From Symsagittifera roscoffensis (taxonomy: Eukaryota; Xenacoelomorpha; Acoela; Convolutidae): DNA of 60,000 nucleotides. The notes under the pieces are model-generated. The model was not told the origin of the DNA. It made no database searches and saw only the letters and a program-made list of their open reading frames with translations. The stretch's first letter is position 1, and each line of letters begins with the position of its first letter. The position numbers and the translations under genes were made by a program. Positions 51,215 through 60,000 of the stretch are shown one piece after another. The stretch covers positions 84,555,574 to 84,615,573 of the forward strand of contig NC_087063.1 in assembly GCF_963678635.1 (NCBI RefSeq). Reading direction: 5' to 3'.

Positions 51215-52057
51215 CTAGAGTTCTGCCAAGAGGACTTTTCGGCTACTTTGGCTCTTCTGTGGATTGGGGAGATTCTGCTGGAGCATATCAGTGGGGCTGC
51301 TATTGTGCTCTGCATTGTACATCTTGAGCATCTTCTTGATTCGCTTCCTCTTCTCCCTCGAGAACCAGGCATTCTTTCTAGAATATTCTCCACTGACCGC
51401 GTCAGTAAAGGCCGAGTGGACACTACTGGCGCATTCGTCTGTCAAACTACTACCGCCCACGTGCGACTGATTGGAACTGTACCTCTTCTCATAATTAAAC
51501 TGGCCTCCAATCACCTCCATACAATTGACACACCCTCCGTTCTTCTCACTTTTGCTGCTTTTGTAGGCTGTTTTAACCGTAGACTGAGTCCTGCAAGATG
51601 AAGCGTCCGACTCGTAGCTAAGACATGCAGCGCCTGGCGACGACTTCTTAGATGCGAACCCGATCGAGCTTTTGCTTCTGTGTTTTTTGCTTTTCAAACT
51701 GAACCCACCAATGTTTTCCCGATTTTCGTTCGCCCCTTCCTCATTAATACCCGAAAGCAGTTTCTGAAGAGTGACTTTATCTGATTTCGAGTTCAGTTTT
51801 TGGTTGGTGCGTTCGAAGTCTTTTGATTTGGACTCGGGTTTGTATAAATTAAAGTCATTTTTGTTTGTTTTGATGACTGTATGCTGGTTATTTGCTGGTT
51901 TGTTCTGGCTGACAGTGCTGGGGAAAAGAGGTGACTGGTAGCATAGCTGTGAGTTGACCATGCCTGTGTTCGACTTAGGCGGGTCTATTGCGCTGATTCG
52001 GTCGTTGTCGAAGTCGATGAAGAAGTAGGGAGGTGAAACGACTGCAGTTTGGGACAC
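51215..52057 (-). CDS. Reverse-strand gene, last exon
   Basis: 280 codons plus stop, phase 0; starts VSQTAVVSPPYFFIDFDN and ends SSRKVLLAEL. Long, GC-richer open frame with a good acceptor and a downstream poly(A) signal. Confidence 0.8.
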   Translation of the reverse strand: MSQTAVVSPPYFFIDFDNDRISAIDPPKSNTGMVNSQLCYQSPLFPSTVSQNKPANNQHTVIKTNKNDFNLYKPESKSKDFERTNQKLNSKSDKVTLQKLLSGINEEGANENRENIGGFSLKSKKHRSKSSIGFASKKSSPGAACLSYESDASSCRTQSTVKTAYKSSKSEKNGGCVNCMEVIGGQFNYEKRYSSNQSHVGGSSLTDECASSVHSAFTDAVSGEYSRKNAWFSREKRKRIKKMLKMYNAEHNSSPTDMLQQNLPNPQKSQSSRKVLLAEL

Positions 52058-54062
52058 CTAAAAACAAAATTAATAAAGATAGCAGCTTGATGTGCAAGTA
52101 GCACAGAAAACCCCGACAACACTTATCAAGCAAAAACAGGAAAAAAAAAACAAATTAAAGTTGCTAAAAAAGCGTCACGAAAAGAAAGGGAATACAAAAA
52201 AAACAAAGAATTTTTTTTCAACATTTAAAAAAAATCATTACGAGGTCAAACTGCGCACCGGATATGCAGACCGTTTGGTGTGTGTAGGTCACTGGAATCC
52301 ATAGACAACTCTTTAAACATGTTACGAAATGTGAATGGATTCCAGTTACAAAACTTTCGTGGTTTCCGCTTAAAAACCTTGTAACGTTAACTTTGTCGGA
52401 ATTTTAATTGAGTCGCGGATTCTGCAATGAGCTGATATAGCATGTTGTTCGGATTCAACAATTTTGGCTGCTTTTAGAGAAAATTTGGGCAGTACAGCAA
52501 TTTATTTGTTTGTCCATGGAGTCCAAAACAGCAAAAGTAAAAAACAAATAGCCGTATTGCGGATTCGCTGATAAATCAGTTGTCAACCTGTTGTGGAATC
52601 CGCATACGATTCACGAAATACACAGTTTGGTCAGTAATATTTTTTTCCAAAAATTTTTTCGACGAAAAGAGTCAATAAGAGAAGGATAGCCGGTTGCTGT
52701 GCAATTAGCACGAATAGTTTTGACCACAATGATCGAAATAGAAAAGTACAAATAAAGAAGAAACTTCGAAGAAAAAGATACAAAAAAATGTTTACATTTT
52801 AAAAAACTTTTTGTGCTAAGTTTTCTATTAATTTTTGATGGAGAAAGGGCAATTAAATTAGGTTTAAAGTGCATGAAAGCTATTATAACGTTGAAACTTT
52901 GGAAAATTAATTAGAGCTTAACCTTTAACCTCTAATCAAGTTTCGGTCAACATTCATAATCTGTCAGTCTGAAAAACAAAAAGCGTAGACCACATTTTCT
53001 CGGCGCTGAAAAATTGAAAACAGCAATTTGAATAGATCCTGACAGTTGAAATTTTGATGAAGAATAGTTATCCATAGGAAAAACGGCCAACATAACCTGA
53101 TTAGATGTAGTTCATAAATTGAGCTTGATTCATCGATCAAACAAATTTAACCATAATGTTTTAAGTTATTACAGTTTTGAAACAAGCAGCAGACTATGGC
53201 ATAGAACAGTTTGAATGAAATTGGCAAACGACTGATGACCATGAAAATGTTCGAAAAACCAATTCTAGTTCAACTTCAGAGACGACTGCTCTTAACTCAA
53301 GTGAAACAACTGTCACAATTTGTGAACTTATTAACCTGTTCGTTGATTTTAAGTCGGTCCAGTGCCGAGTCCACTTGGGGCTGAGTGAGTTCATTGGAGA
53401 GTCGGCTGTTGCCAGCCAAGAGCTTCTTCTTCACGTAGTAGCTCTCTTCAAACGGAATATCGTAGTCCCCATGGCTAAAACAGTTAGTTCTTTTACACAC
53501 AACCAGGAACAACATTAAAGCTTTTCTTTTATAAAATCAAAGCGCCTGTAGTTATGAACAACCCGTTCTACTTATTTCTATTTTATTGTCTTTTTTTTTC
53601 ACAGCAGAAAATGTTCTATCATTGGTCTTTACTTTTTTGAATAAAATTTTGTCATTAATACTTATTTAAAAAAGTTTAAGAATATAACCTGGATGCGATG
53701 CTGCTGGTGTCCGCCGACGCCAAACTGCAGTTGGTGGAGATCATAGAAACACTCTGATACATGTTCTCATACATGTCCTTCACACTTGCACTTTCCTCGC
53801 CCTCTTCCTCCAGAAGATCCAGGGTCACATCCAGGTTCTCAGAGAAGATGTCGTTCTTCGGCCTTAAATCTCCACGTAATGACAACTCCCCCTGAAGTCT
53901 AGACTCCTCTTGGGTTCCTAATCGCGAGGAGCTGCCGAGGAGTCCTCGGGAAGTCTGGGATCCCTGGATGGTAACGTTGGAGGCTATCATTCGGTTTGAT
54001 GTGATGTGGGTTCGTTGCAGATAACTACAGAGGTCGTTTTGAGCTGCTAATACCTCAACCAT
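51215..54062 (-). CDS. Unrecognised Ser/Lys-rich protein, three exons, about 451 aa
   Basis: Exons (reverse strand): 54067-53689 (acceptor ggcaatttag, donor TCCAG|gttata), 53474-53336 (acceptor tgttttag, donor CAG|gttaat), 52057-51215 (acceptor tgtttttag, ends in stop). Phases agree (2, then 0). The first ATG in the first exon is at 54062, so the protein may start MVEVLAAQNDLCSYLQ with a 5' UTR spliced upstream; equally the frame is open to the acceptor and coding may continue upstream. Features: an acidic stretch (LLEEEGEESASV), Ser-rich regions, IPFEESYYVKKKLL, and a basic cluster near the C-terminus (FSREKRKRIKKMLKMYN) that could be a nuclear localisation signal or amphipathic helix. No signal peptide or membrane segment. 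No family recognised; probably largely disordered and possibly regulatory. Confidence 0.72.
53336..53474 (-). CDS. Reverse-strand gene, second exon
   Basis: 139 nt, phase 2 to 0; encodes HGDYDIPFEESYYVKKKLL and ALDRLKINEQ. Confidence 0.75.
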
Positions 54063-54067
54063 AACTT
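53689..54067 (-). CDS. Reverse-strand gene, first recognised exon
   Basis: 379 nt; contains VEVLAAQNDLCSYLQRTHIT, a Ser/Leu/Gln-rich part, LDVTLDLLEEEGEESASV and ASADTSSIAS. GC content is clearly above the surrounding DNA. Confidence 0.7.
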
Positions 54068-54199
54068 CTAAATTGCCAGATTTCAGGTGATTATAAAAAG
54101 TTTGCAATCAAAAAGGTCGCAGGCTGTAAATATTGAACTTTTCCCAGTTTTATTCCACGTATCCCGATTTGTTCATTTAAAGTGAGTTTACAGTTGGGC

Positions 54200-54640
54200 T
54201 GGAATCTTGAGGAGAATAATGAGGAGATTGTAAAATGAGAATAAGCTTCTTATGACCAAAGGGGCTCTTGTGGTGCTGCTCGACTCAGGTGGCTGGTCTT
54301 AAATGGGGACCAGAGCAAAAGTGGGAGATACTTCAAGGCCAATTCCACTCCAATGACTCTGGGCTTCTCCAATAACCGGATTGGCGTGGGGGAGATAATT
54401 GGTAAGAAGAGGAAGAAGGGGCGATGGTAATGATGGTATGAGATAATGGTAAGACAAGAGGGGGAACTTTATGACACAGAAGGGGAGAAAGACAAGAGAG
54501 TAAAATTGAGTGAATTTGATCAACTAAAACAATGAACAACGATATGATACTCGAGGGCAGAGCGCAAATCTGCTTTCTCCTCAGCCGATAATTGGGCTAA
54601 TTTGGATGCGGGCAGAACATGTTGAGATTATTGCTGGAAA
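54200..54640. promoter_or_regulatory. Possible regulatory region: A/G-rich DNA with TAAT motifs
   Basis: Upstream of the reverse-strand gene, gagataattggtaag, gagataatggtaag and taattgggctaattt lie in strongly A/G-rich DNA. A related inverted block (aaattagcccaattagcgg) is at 59963-59981, and aataattacccattctctgg lies near 59600. TAATT-type clusters are typical homeodomain sites. This is inference from motif density only. Confidence 0.3.
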
Positions 54641-54704
54641 TGTGCAGGTTAACAATGCTAACAGTCCTGAAACACCATGAAACCAATGGTTTAATTGTAA
54701 GAAG

Positions 54705-55080
54705 TTGCAAATTTTACCACCTCGACACACAAAGGGACCCCTTTGCTACTAGTTTAAAGCATCCAGTTTCGGCCGACCGACCGTAAAATGTTTTCCAAAT
54801 TTTTTTGTCATTACAAAACTAATTTTGATTGAGAGCCACGCCGAAAACGCATTTTTTTTGTCAGAACAAAACTGCCAAAAAGTTCTCACAACGCTATTTT
54901 TTACTGATATTTCAGATAATTGACTGCGGCTCAAACATGTACTTTCGATTAATCAGAGTTTATGGGAAAGCTCGGATAATCAAATCGATCGACCTAAAAA
55001 TGCGACAAAAATGTTCAAAAGTTTTTTGAAAGTTCGCTTCCACCCCTCTAGAGAAAATCTCAGACTCGCCTCTGATTTAG
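54705..55080. mobile_element. Interspersed element, family E (diverged copy)
   Basis: acaaagggacccctttgcta, cggccgaccgaccgtaaaat and the end ctctagagaaaatctcagac parallel 23120-23470. A more distant relative may lie at 56400-56690 (cttagatccgcgcct). Confidence 0.5.
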
Positions 55081-57079
55081 ATAATTAGGTTGTTTCGGCC
55101 ATAGCTAACATTATTTTCTGTTCTTCATTTCTAATAAAATAAAATTTGTGCTGAAGTTGTGCCTTAAAAAAGATGTTTCGCCGTAGACGAAAGAGTCTTT
55201 GCTTCAGAAGTTGTTGCTGACTGAAAAATGCATATTTGATCAGATTTGGGTCAGTTATGATAAATGGGCTTTTTTGTTTATAAGAGGCAGTCAGTCTGCT
55301 TTATTTGCATCCCAACCAACAATATTTTGATATGGAAACGCAGTTTGGATGCCAACTGAAAAAAAAAAGAACTGTGTTATCGGGCCAAACTTTTCATTAT
55401 ATTCTGGGGTGATAGGCTTAATTCCGCAGTTGGCTGCAAAAGTGGTTTTTCTTCTTCCGTTCGATTGGGACGAGAGAGGGCAGAAGTACCTGTGACGCTA
55501 ATCTCCCCTTCCCTTATTACCCCACCTTCTTTACTCCTCAGAGACGCACTTTATAAACAAGAGCGGATGGTAAAAATTTGAAATTGATTTTTAAAAGGAG
55601 CGTGGCCACTCTTACCATTCGCCAACCCCATCTAGAGAGAGATAGTCCAACTGAGACCACGAGACCACTGCTGCATTTCCAAAATAGTCATTTTGTCATA
55701 ACTGGAAGAATAAAAAAACAGCACCCCCGTGCCGGCAGAATCAAAAGTAGAATTACAATATTAGAGAGCTTGAATTATAGAATAAGGTACTAATAAAGAC
55801 AGAATAGGTTTAATTTTGTGCCAGAGAGAAATAAGAATCGTGTTGAAAAGTGACACATTAAATACTAGATTTTAACAGTGAGCAGCCAACTGTGATTTAA
55901 CTCGGTCAGGGATTTGGACGATAAACTTCACAGTTATCATATTTTGACACTGAATAATACTTCCCAAATACTGGCCGCATTTCCCACAGAGATCAAATTT
56001 CTCCTCTCCTCTCACCGGGCAAATTCCAAAATGGATCCTAATTTGGGGTTTTATGGGTCAGTGAGCAGCGCGACCACACTCGGGACAAACAAGTTAACAG
56101 GTCGTAAAGCTGCAAACATTCCCTTCATTTTATGACGATGAAGCTCCGATATTTCGCAACTAAGCTGCAGTTTAATTTTATCCCTGCTTAACTGGCGCCA
56201 GAAATGCCTCCGGCCCAGAAAATGAGACGGCTGGGAACAAAATACAAGAAATGTACAAAAAGTGTTTGAAGGAGAAAGAAAAAAGGAAGTTCAAAGAGTT
56301 TCTTTGAGATGAGATGAACATACATGTTCAAAATGACCAGAGGCATATGTGAACATACATTCATACATACTCCTGTCGAAAGACGTCATAATCAGAAAGT
56401 AAGCAAGGGATACACAATTTCAACACTACTGTGCTTCATCGTGTAGTGACTACACCGTCTGCGTCAAAAAACCCTTAAAATTTGGATGGAGAGCGCTTTT
56501 TTGGGCACAGTTTTTTTTTTAAAAAAACGTAGTAATTTCACTTGTGGCCAGAAAAACTTTGTAGTGTTCTGGGAAAATAAATTTGGTCGAATTGAAACAT
56601 GGGGGTTTTTTCGAAAGTGTTTTTTTTTCTGAAATATTACCCCTTGCTAAACTCTTAGATCCGCGCCTATTCAAATGGAAGACTGTGCAAATTGGTGGGA
56701 ATCAATTTTGAAATTCAGATGTCAATTTCAGCTCAAAAAATCTTGGGAGCGGCAGAGAAGTGGTCACGGTCTTCCCTTCTTTGTAAAAAATCGGTGATTC
56801 GGCCCACTTAATTCTAGCTTGGTAAAAACTTTTTAGGGTCCGACACCAAAAATGGATATCTCAAAATAGTACAAAGGCTTCGAGCTTGCAAAATGTTGCA
56901 ATAAATTTTAAAAAAAATTGTCCGTCATAAAAAATAACAATTAAATAACGAATAACCATCAAACAAATGTTCAACTATATATTTGCTGATTTCGTATTTT
57001 TTTCAAATTAGGTCTTTAACTGCTTTTTAGGCAGCTAAGGCAAATTTGCAAGCCATGTAAGGCATGTTATTTGACTTAC

Positions 57080-57102
57080 CAGAGCAGAATTAAGAAACTT
57101 GG
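57080..57102 (-). other. Candidate 23-nt micro-exon
   Basis: On the reverse strand a long pyrimidine tract and tctttttctag precede 23 nt ending CTCTG|gtaagt, a consensus donor. Its phases do not chain cleanly with the other exons, so if real it is more likely 5' UTR of the reverse-strand gene. Confidence 0.3.
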
Positions 57103-57259
57103 CTAGAAAAAGACCTGAATCGGAAAAAAAACCAAATTCTTATGTTTAGGCAAAATTATATCCCTTCACTAGTCAAAGTGCTTCTTTCACGATCTACCTT
57201 TCAAAGTAGTAACGTCAAATGTCTGCTACAAAGACTAAATCTATTCAGGGGTTTGGGCT

Positions 57260-57640
57260 GAGCAAACACTCGGAACATACCTCGAGCACGGCCAAAACAT
57301 TTTGGAAGAGCTAAGTCTAAACATACCTCGAGCCAGATTTATACAAATCCTAAGCGCGTTCGACAAACATATCTGCAGCACGGTCGAAAGAGAGCTCGAC
57401 CATCGTCATCTGATTTGACAAATGAGCCCGTGATTTTACCCGAAAATCATATTTTGGTAAATTAATCTTTTCTGAAAGTCGAAAACATAACCCGAAATTG
57501 GCTGAGGCTTTGGTCAATACATATCAATTGGATCAACCAAAGTAGAGCAGACATTTGAGGTCAAAATAGTCGAAAAGTTCCCAAAACATACCTGAAACTT
57601 GTTTTTATTGGCCGAGAAACTCGAAACAGACCTGTGTTAC
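57260..57640. repeat. Degenerate repeats with acatacctcgagc
   Basis: Motifs aacatacctcgagcac, aacatacctcgagccag, aacatatctgcagcac and aacatacctgaaac recur at irregular spacing of roughly 50-200 bp. Non-coding. Confidence 0.5.
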
Positions 57641-57739
57641 GCGATGGTCACAAAATACACAAAAACCTAAAGAGAATTATACCGAATTCTGGCCAAGGTG
57701 GCCGTATATTAAATACAAGACGCTCCTATGAGGATGAAG

Positions 57740-58345
57740 ACCTGAATGTTCCGACAGCCTTTTAATGTTTATTAAACAGCCTTCGCTCTAAGAAATATTG
57801 ATGAATTTCTCAAAAAAAAAAACTTAGAAAGTTGGAACAAAAATTTCTGAGCCAAAATAAAACGCCGTTTGCGCTACGTAAAAATAGAAAAATTTCAATA
57901 GCGCGCATTAATTATTCCAAGTTGGCCAAAAGAACGTTTTTTAGAATGCATTACAAATTCAGTCAAGAATGCTAGTTAAAACGACAAAGTTTGTCTGGCG
58001 AAAAAATACCCCGTGCACAAATATTTCATCGTTTTCTCCGAAAGTTGGAACAATTATTGCGCGGCTTGTTTCCAGTTTTCGACGATTTCCAGAGATTTCG
58101 ACGACTCCAAATTCTTTGAAACCGATGAGAGGAAAGTGTTAAGATTTCAAAAGGATGAAGTCCTGAATTCAATTTTGCCACTTGGTAGTTGGCATTTCCG
58201 GTTGAAGATGATTTTAAAAACGGAGGAAAAAATCCAAATTGTTGATCTTTTTCCAAAATTTTAACAAATAATATTTGTTTTTAAGGAAAAACATTTCAAA
58301 CATAAAAGTCGAAGAATTTTGCTTGGCTTCAATACGAGCAGTCTT
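57740..58345. mobile_element. Interspersed element, family A (right-side copy)
   Basis: It runs from gaatgttccgacagcc to aatacgagcagtctt, with internal gcgcgcattaattattcc and ccgtgcacaaatatttc. These are the family A terminal and internal motifs, with heavy divergence. Confidence 0.5.
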
Positions 58346-59095
58346 ATTTCATTTGAGAAAACAGAACTTCTAAATAAGTGATAACTTGAAGCATGTTGAA
58401 AAAGAAAGAAAAAATTGATGTCGAAAAGAATAAATGTATTTCACCTTAGCTGCTCGTAAGAGGGAACAATGACTATCGCATGCAAATGAGACATGAAATC
58501 CCGAGAGAGGAAGGAAGAAAAAGTTATGAATTCATCACAGCCAGACAACTGCACTAAGTAAGGTCAGCCAGTTATGACGACAGTCTTATCCGCTTCTTAA
58601 TAGCCTTCTTCCGGGGTTCCACTTGGCATTGAAAAAAGAAGCGTTCAAAAGCCGGATGGTGAAATTACAAATCAACCCTAGTTGCTGTCAGTTCAACCCA
58701 AGCTCACATATTAGTCATGTTTCAAACAATTGTTAGATGGTAGCATTTAGTACCTCTGTCTCTATAAAAACCATTTTATTCGTCTGATTTGTATAGAAGC
58801 AGATTTTTACATCGGGTGGTTTATGCATACGAACGAAAAACGAAAAATACAGGGTGGTCTTGTCTAGTTGAAGGGGAAAATATAGTCAGTGAATCAGTGG
58901 AGAGAAGACAGGTCAGAGAAGTGCACTAAAAGGGCATTTTCTGATTAGTATTTGCAGATAGGAAACGAATTGGGATTTAAAATGGGTTTAGCAGGGGTAT
59001 ATGTACTGTACAGACAGAGAGAGGTGTCCTACAGATTTTACAACTATGTCCAAATACCCAAAAGATAGACTCCAAATTTAATCAAAACTGCTTAC

Positions 59096-59136
59096 CATTC
59101 AAAGGTTATGCGAGTCATTGGAGAGTCTCCCACCAG
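59096..59136 (-). other. Candidate 41-nt exon
   Basis: The reverse strand shows acceptor gacaatttag and donor AATG|gtaagc. Only phase 0 is open (LVGDSPMTRITFE). It could be a coding or UTR exon of the reverse-strand gene; no link to the 54067 acceptor can be proven. Confidence 0.35.
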
Positions 59137-59904
59137 CTAAATTGTCAGAATTAATTTCGAGCTGAATTTCCTCAAAAATTTTAATTTTCATTTGTAAATA
59201 TCCCGTTGAAAACAGTCATTTCAGATTTAAAAGTAATATTCAAAATCGTATTGGTCCAAAAGGCACCCGCAACTTATTAAGAGGATAGAAAACAGCAAAT
59301 GACAGACTCTCTTAAGATCAAAAACAAATCAAATGGCCTAATGTTTAAAATTAATGTAATGCCATTGCAGCCCCAAAAAGCATAAAATTTGATCTTGGAT
59401 AAAGAATTAAAAGGAAGCGCGACCGAATATCGATTTCTTTTTTGTTCGTTTCAATTTCCTCCATTTTGTTTGCTGTTCAATTTGGTCAAATCCTTTCCAT
59501 TCCAAACGTACAAATCCGGATTTCCCCTCCTGGTCCGATCAAAGCCGGCGCCCCTATAAAACAGGAGGCCATTATACCTCTGTTCCCTCACTAATAATTA
59601 CCCATTCTCTGGAACAAACACGCGACAAATGGTCCTTAAACATTCTCCCTAGACGAGATTGATTTTGATCAAAAAAAAAACAAAGCGAAAAAAAAATGTT
59701 TGCAAAAAGCATTCAGTTCATGTTGCGCATTTGAAGTTTTTTAAACATATTTCGTTTTACAGTAAACAAGTTCAATGGTAATCGGTATATTTATTGTCCC
59801 AAAATTTTTATCGAAGGAGAGAAAAGCTTTGGGCAGTATAAAAAATGACAAAAGCAAGTCGAAAAAGGAAACAAATTGAAGAAAATAATGCAAGTTGTAC
59901 TTAC

Positions 59905-59930
59905 CCATTTCAGTGTTTGATTGACGAATA
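59905..59930 (-). other. Candidate 26-nt micro-exon
   Basis: The reverse strand shows acceptor cccattttag and donor ATGG|gtaagt. If it ends in phase 0 it reads FVNQTLKW and joins in frame to the 59096-59136 candidate. Evidence is splice-site quality only. Apart from these and repeats, I see nothing gene-like in 54640-60000. Confidence 0.3.
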
Positions 59931-60000
59931 CTAAAATGGGAGGGGAGATTATGGGAGAGTGGTAAATTAGCCCAATTAGCGGAGAAGGGAAGAGGAAAGC

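Noticed and set aside
51155-51601. 148-codon forward frame opposite the reverse-strand last exon
   Set aside because: It is the antisense shadow of the 280-codon reverse exon, which has a matching acceptor, phase and poly(A) signal.
55914-56135. 73-codon forward frame
   Set aside because: The last half (DPNLGFYGSVSSATTLGTNK) looks mildly coding, but there are no convincing splice sites or neighbours to support an exon.

Overview
The window is nuclear DNA from an animal, most likely an invertebrate that I cannot place further. It is AT-rich, its coding regions are short exons with GT-AG (and two GC-AG) introns of 0.1 to 10 kb, and the introns and intergenic DNA are full of short inverted-repeat elements, tRNA-like SINEs and transposon relics. 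The gene families seen (kinesin-like/CCDC78-type coiled coil, ARM-TIR-SAM protein, prohormone-like secreted precursor) also point to a metazoan with cilia and a nervous or secretory system. Nothing bacterial or organellar was seen.

Layout. About 0.5-33.4 kb (+): one gene in 19 recognisable exons, lacking its 5' end. It encodes a divergent kinesin motor-like domain followed by a long coiled coil of the CCDC78/DUF4472 type and a Gly/Pro-rich tail (about 940 residues visible). Its intron 9 holds a roughly 9.3-kb tandem array of a 91-bp unit, about 102 copies by length. Each unit consists of 39 nt of the 3' end of that intron, including the splice acceptor, and the first 52 nt of exon 10. The last copy runs directly into the real exon 10. 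33.4-38.4 kb: repeats only. 38.4-38.9 kb (+): a one-exon, 144-residue secreted prohormone-like precursor. 42.2-47.1 kb (+): a two-exon ARM-TIR-SAM gene of 569 residues, whose 3.2-kb intron contains retroelement debris in both orientations. 47.6-48.7 kb: a 1.1-kb imperfect palindrome. 51.1-54.1 kb (-): three exons of an unrecognised Ser/Lys-rich protein with a poly(A) signal, preceded by possible tiny 5' exons and A/G-rich, TAAT-rich DNA to the right edge.

The genes do not form a pathway or operon. The CCDC78-like protein is expected at centrioles or cilia, the ARM-TIR-SAM protein in NAD-linked or innate-immune type signalling, and the precursor in the secretory pathway. The standout feature is the splice-acceptor array. 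It places about a hundred near-identical acceptors ahead of the only one that keeps the reading frame. Exon phases, splice sites and family motifs were read by eye; copy numbers are length estimates and no alignment or search was run.
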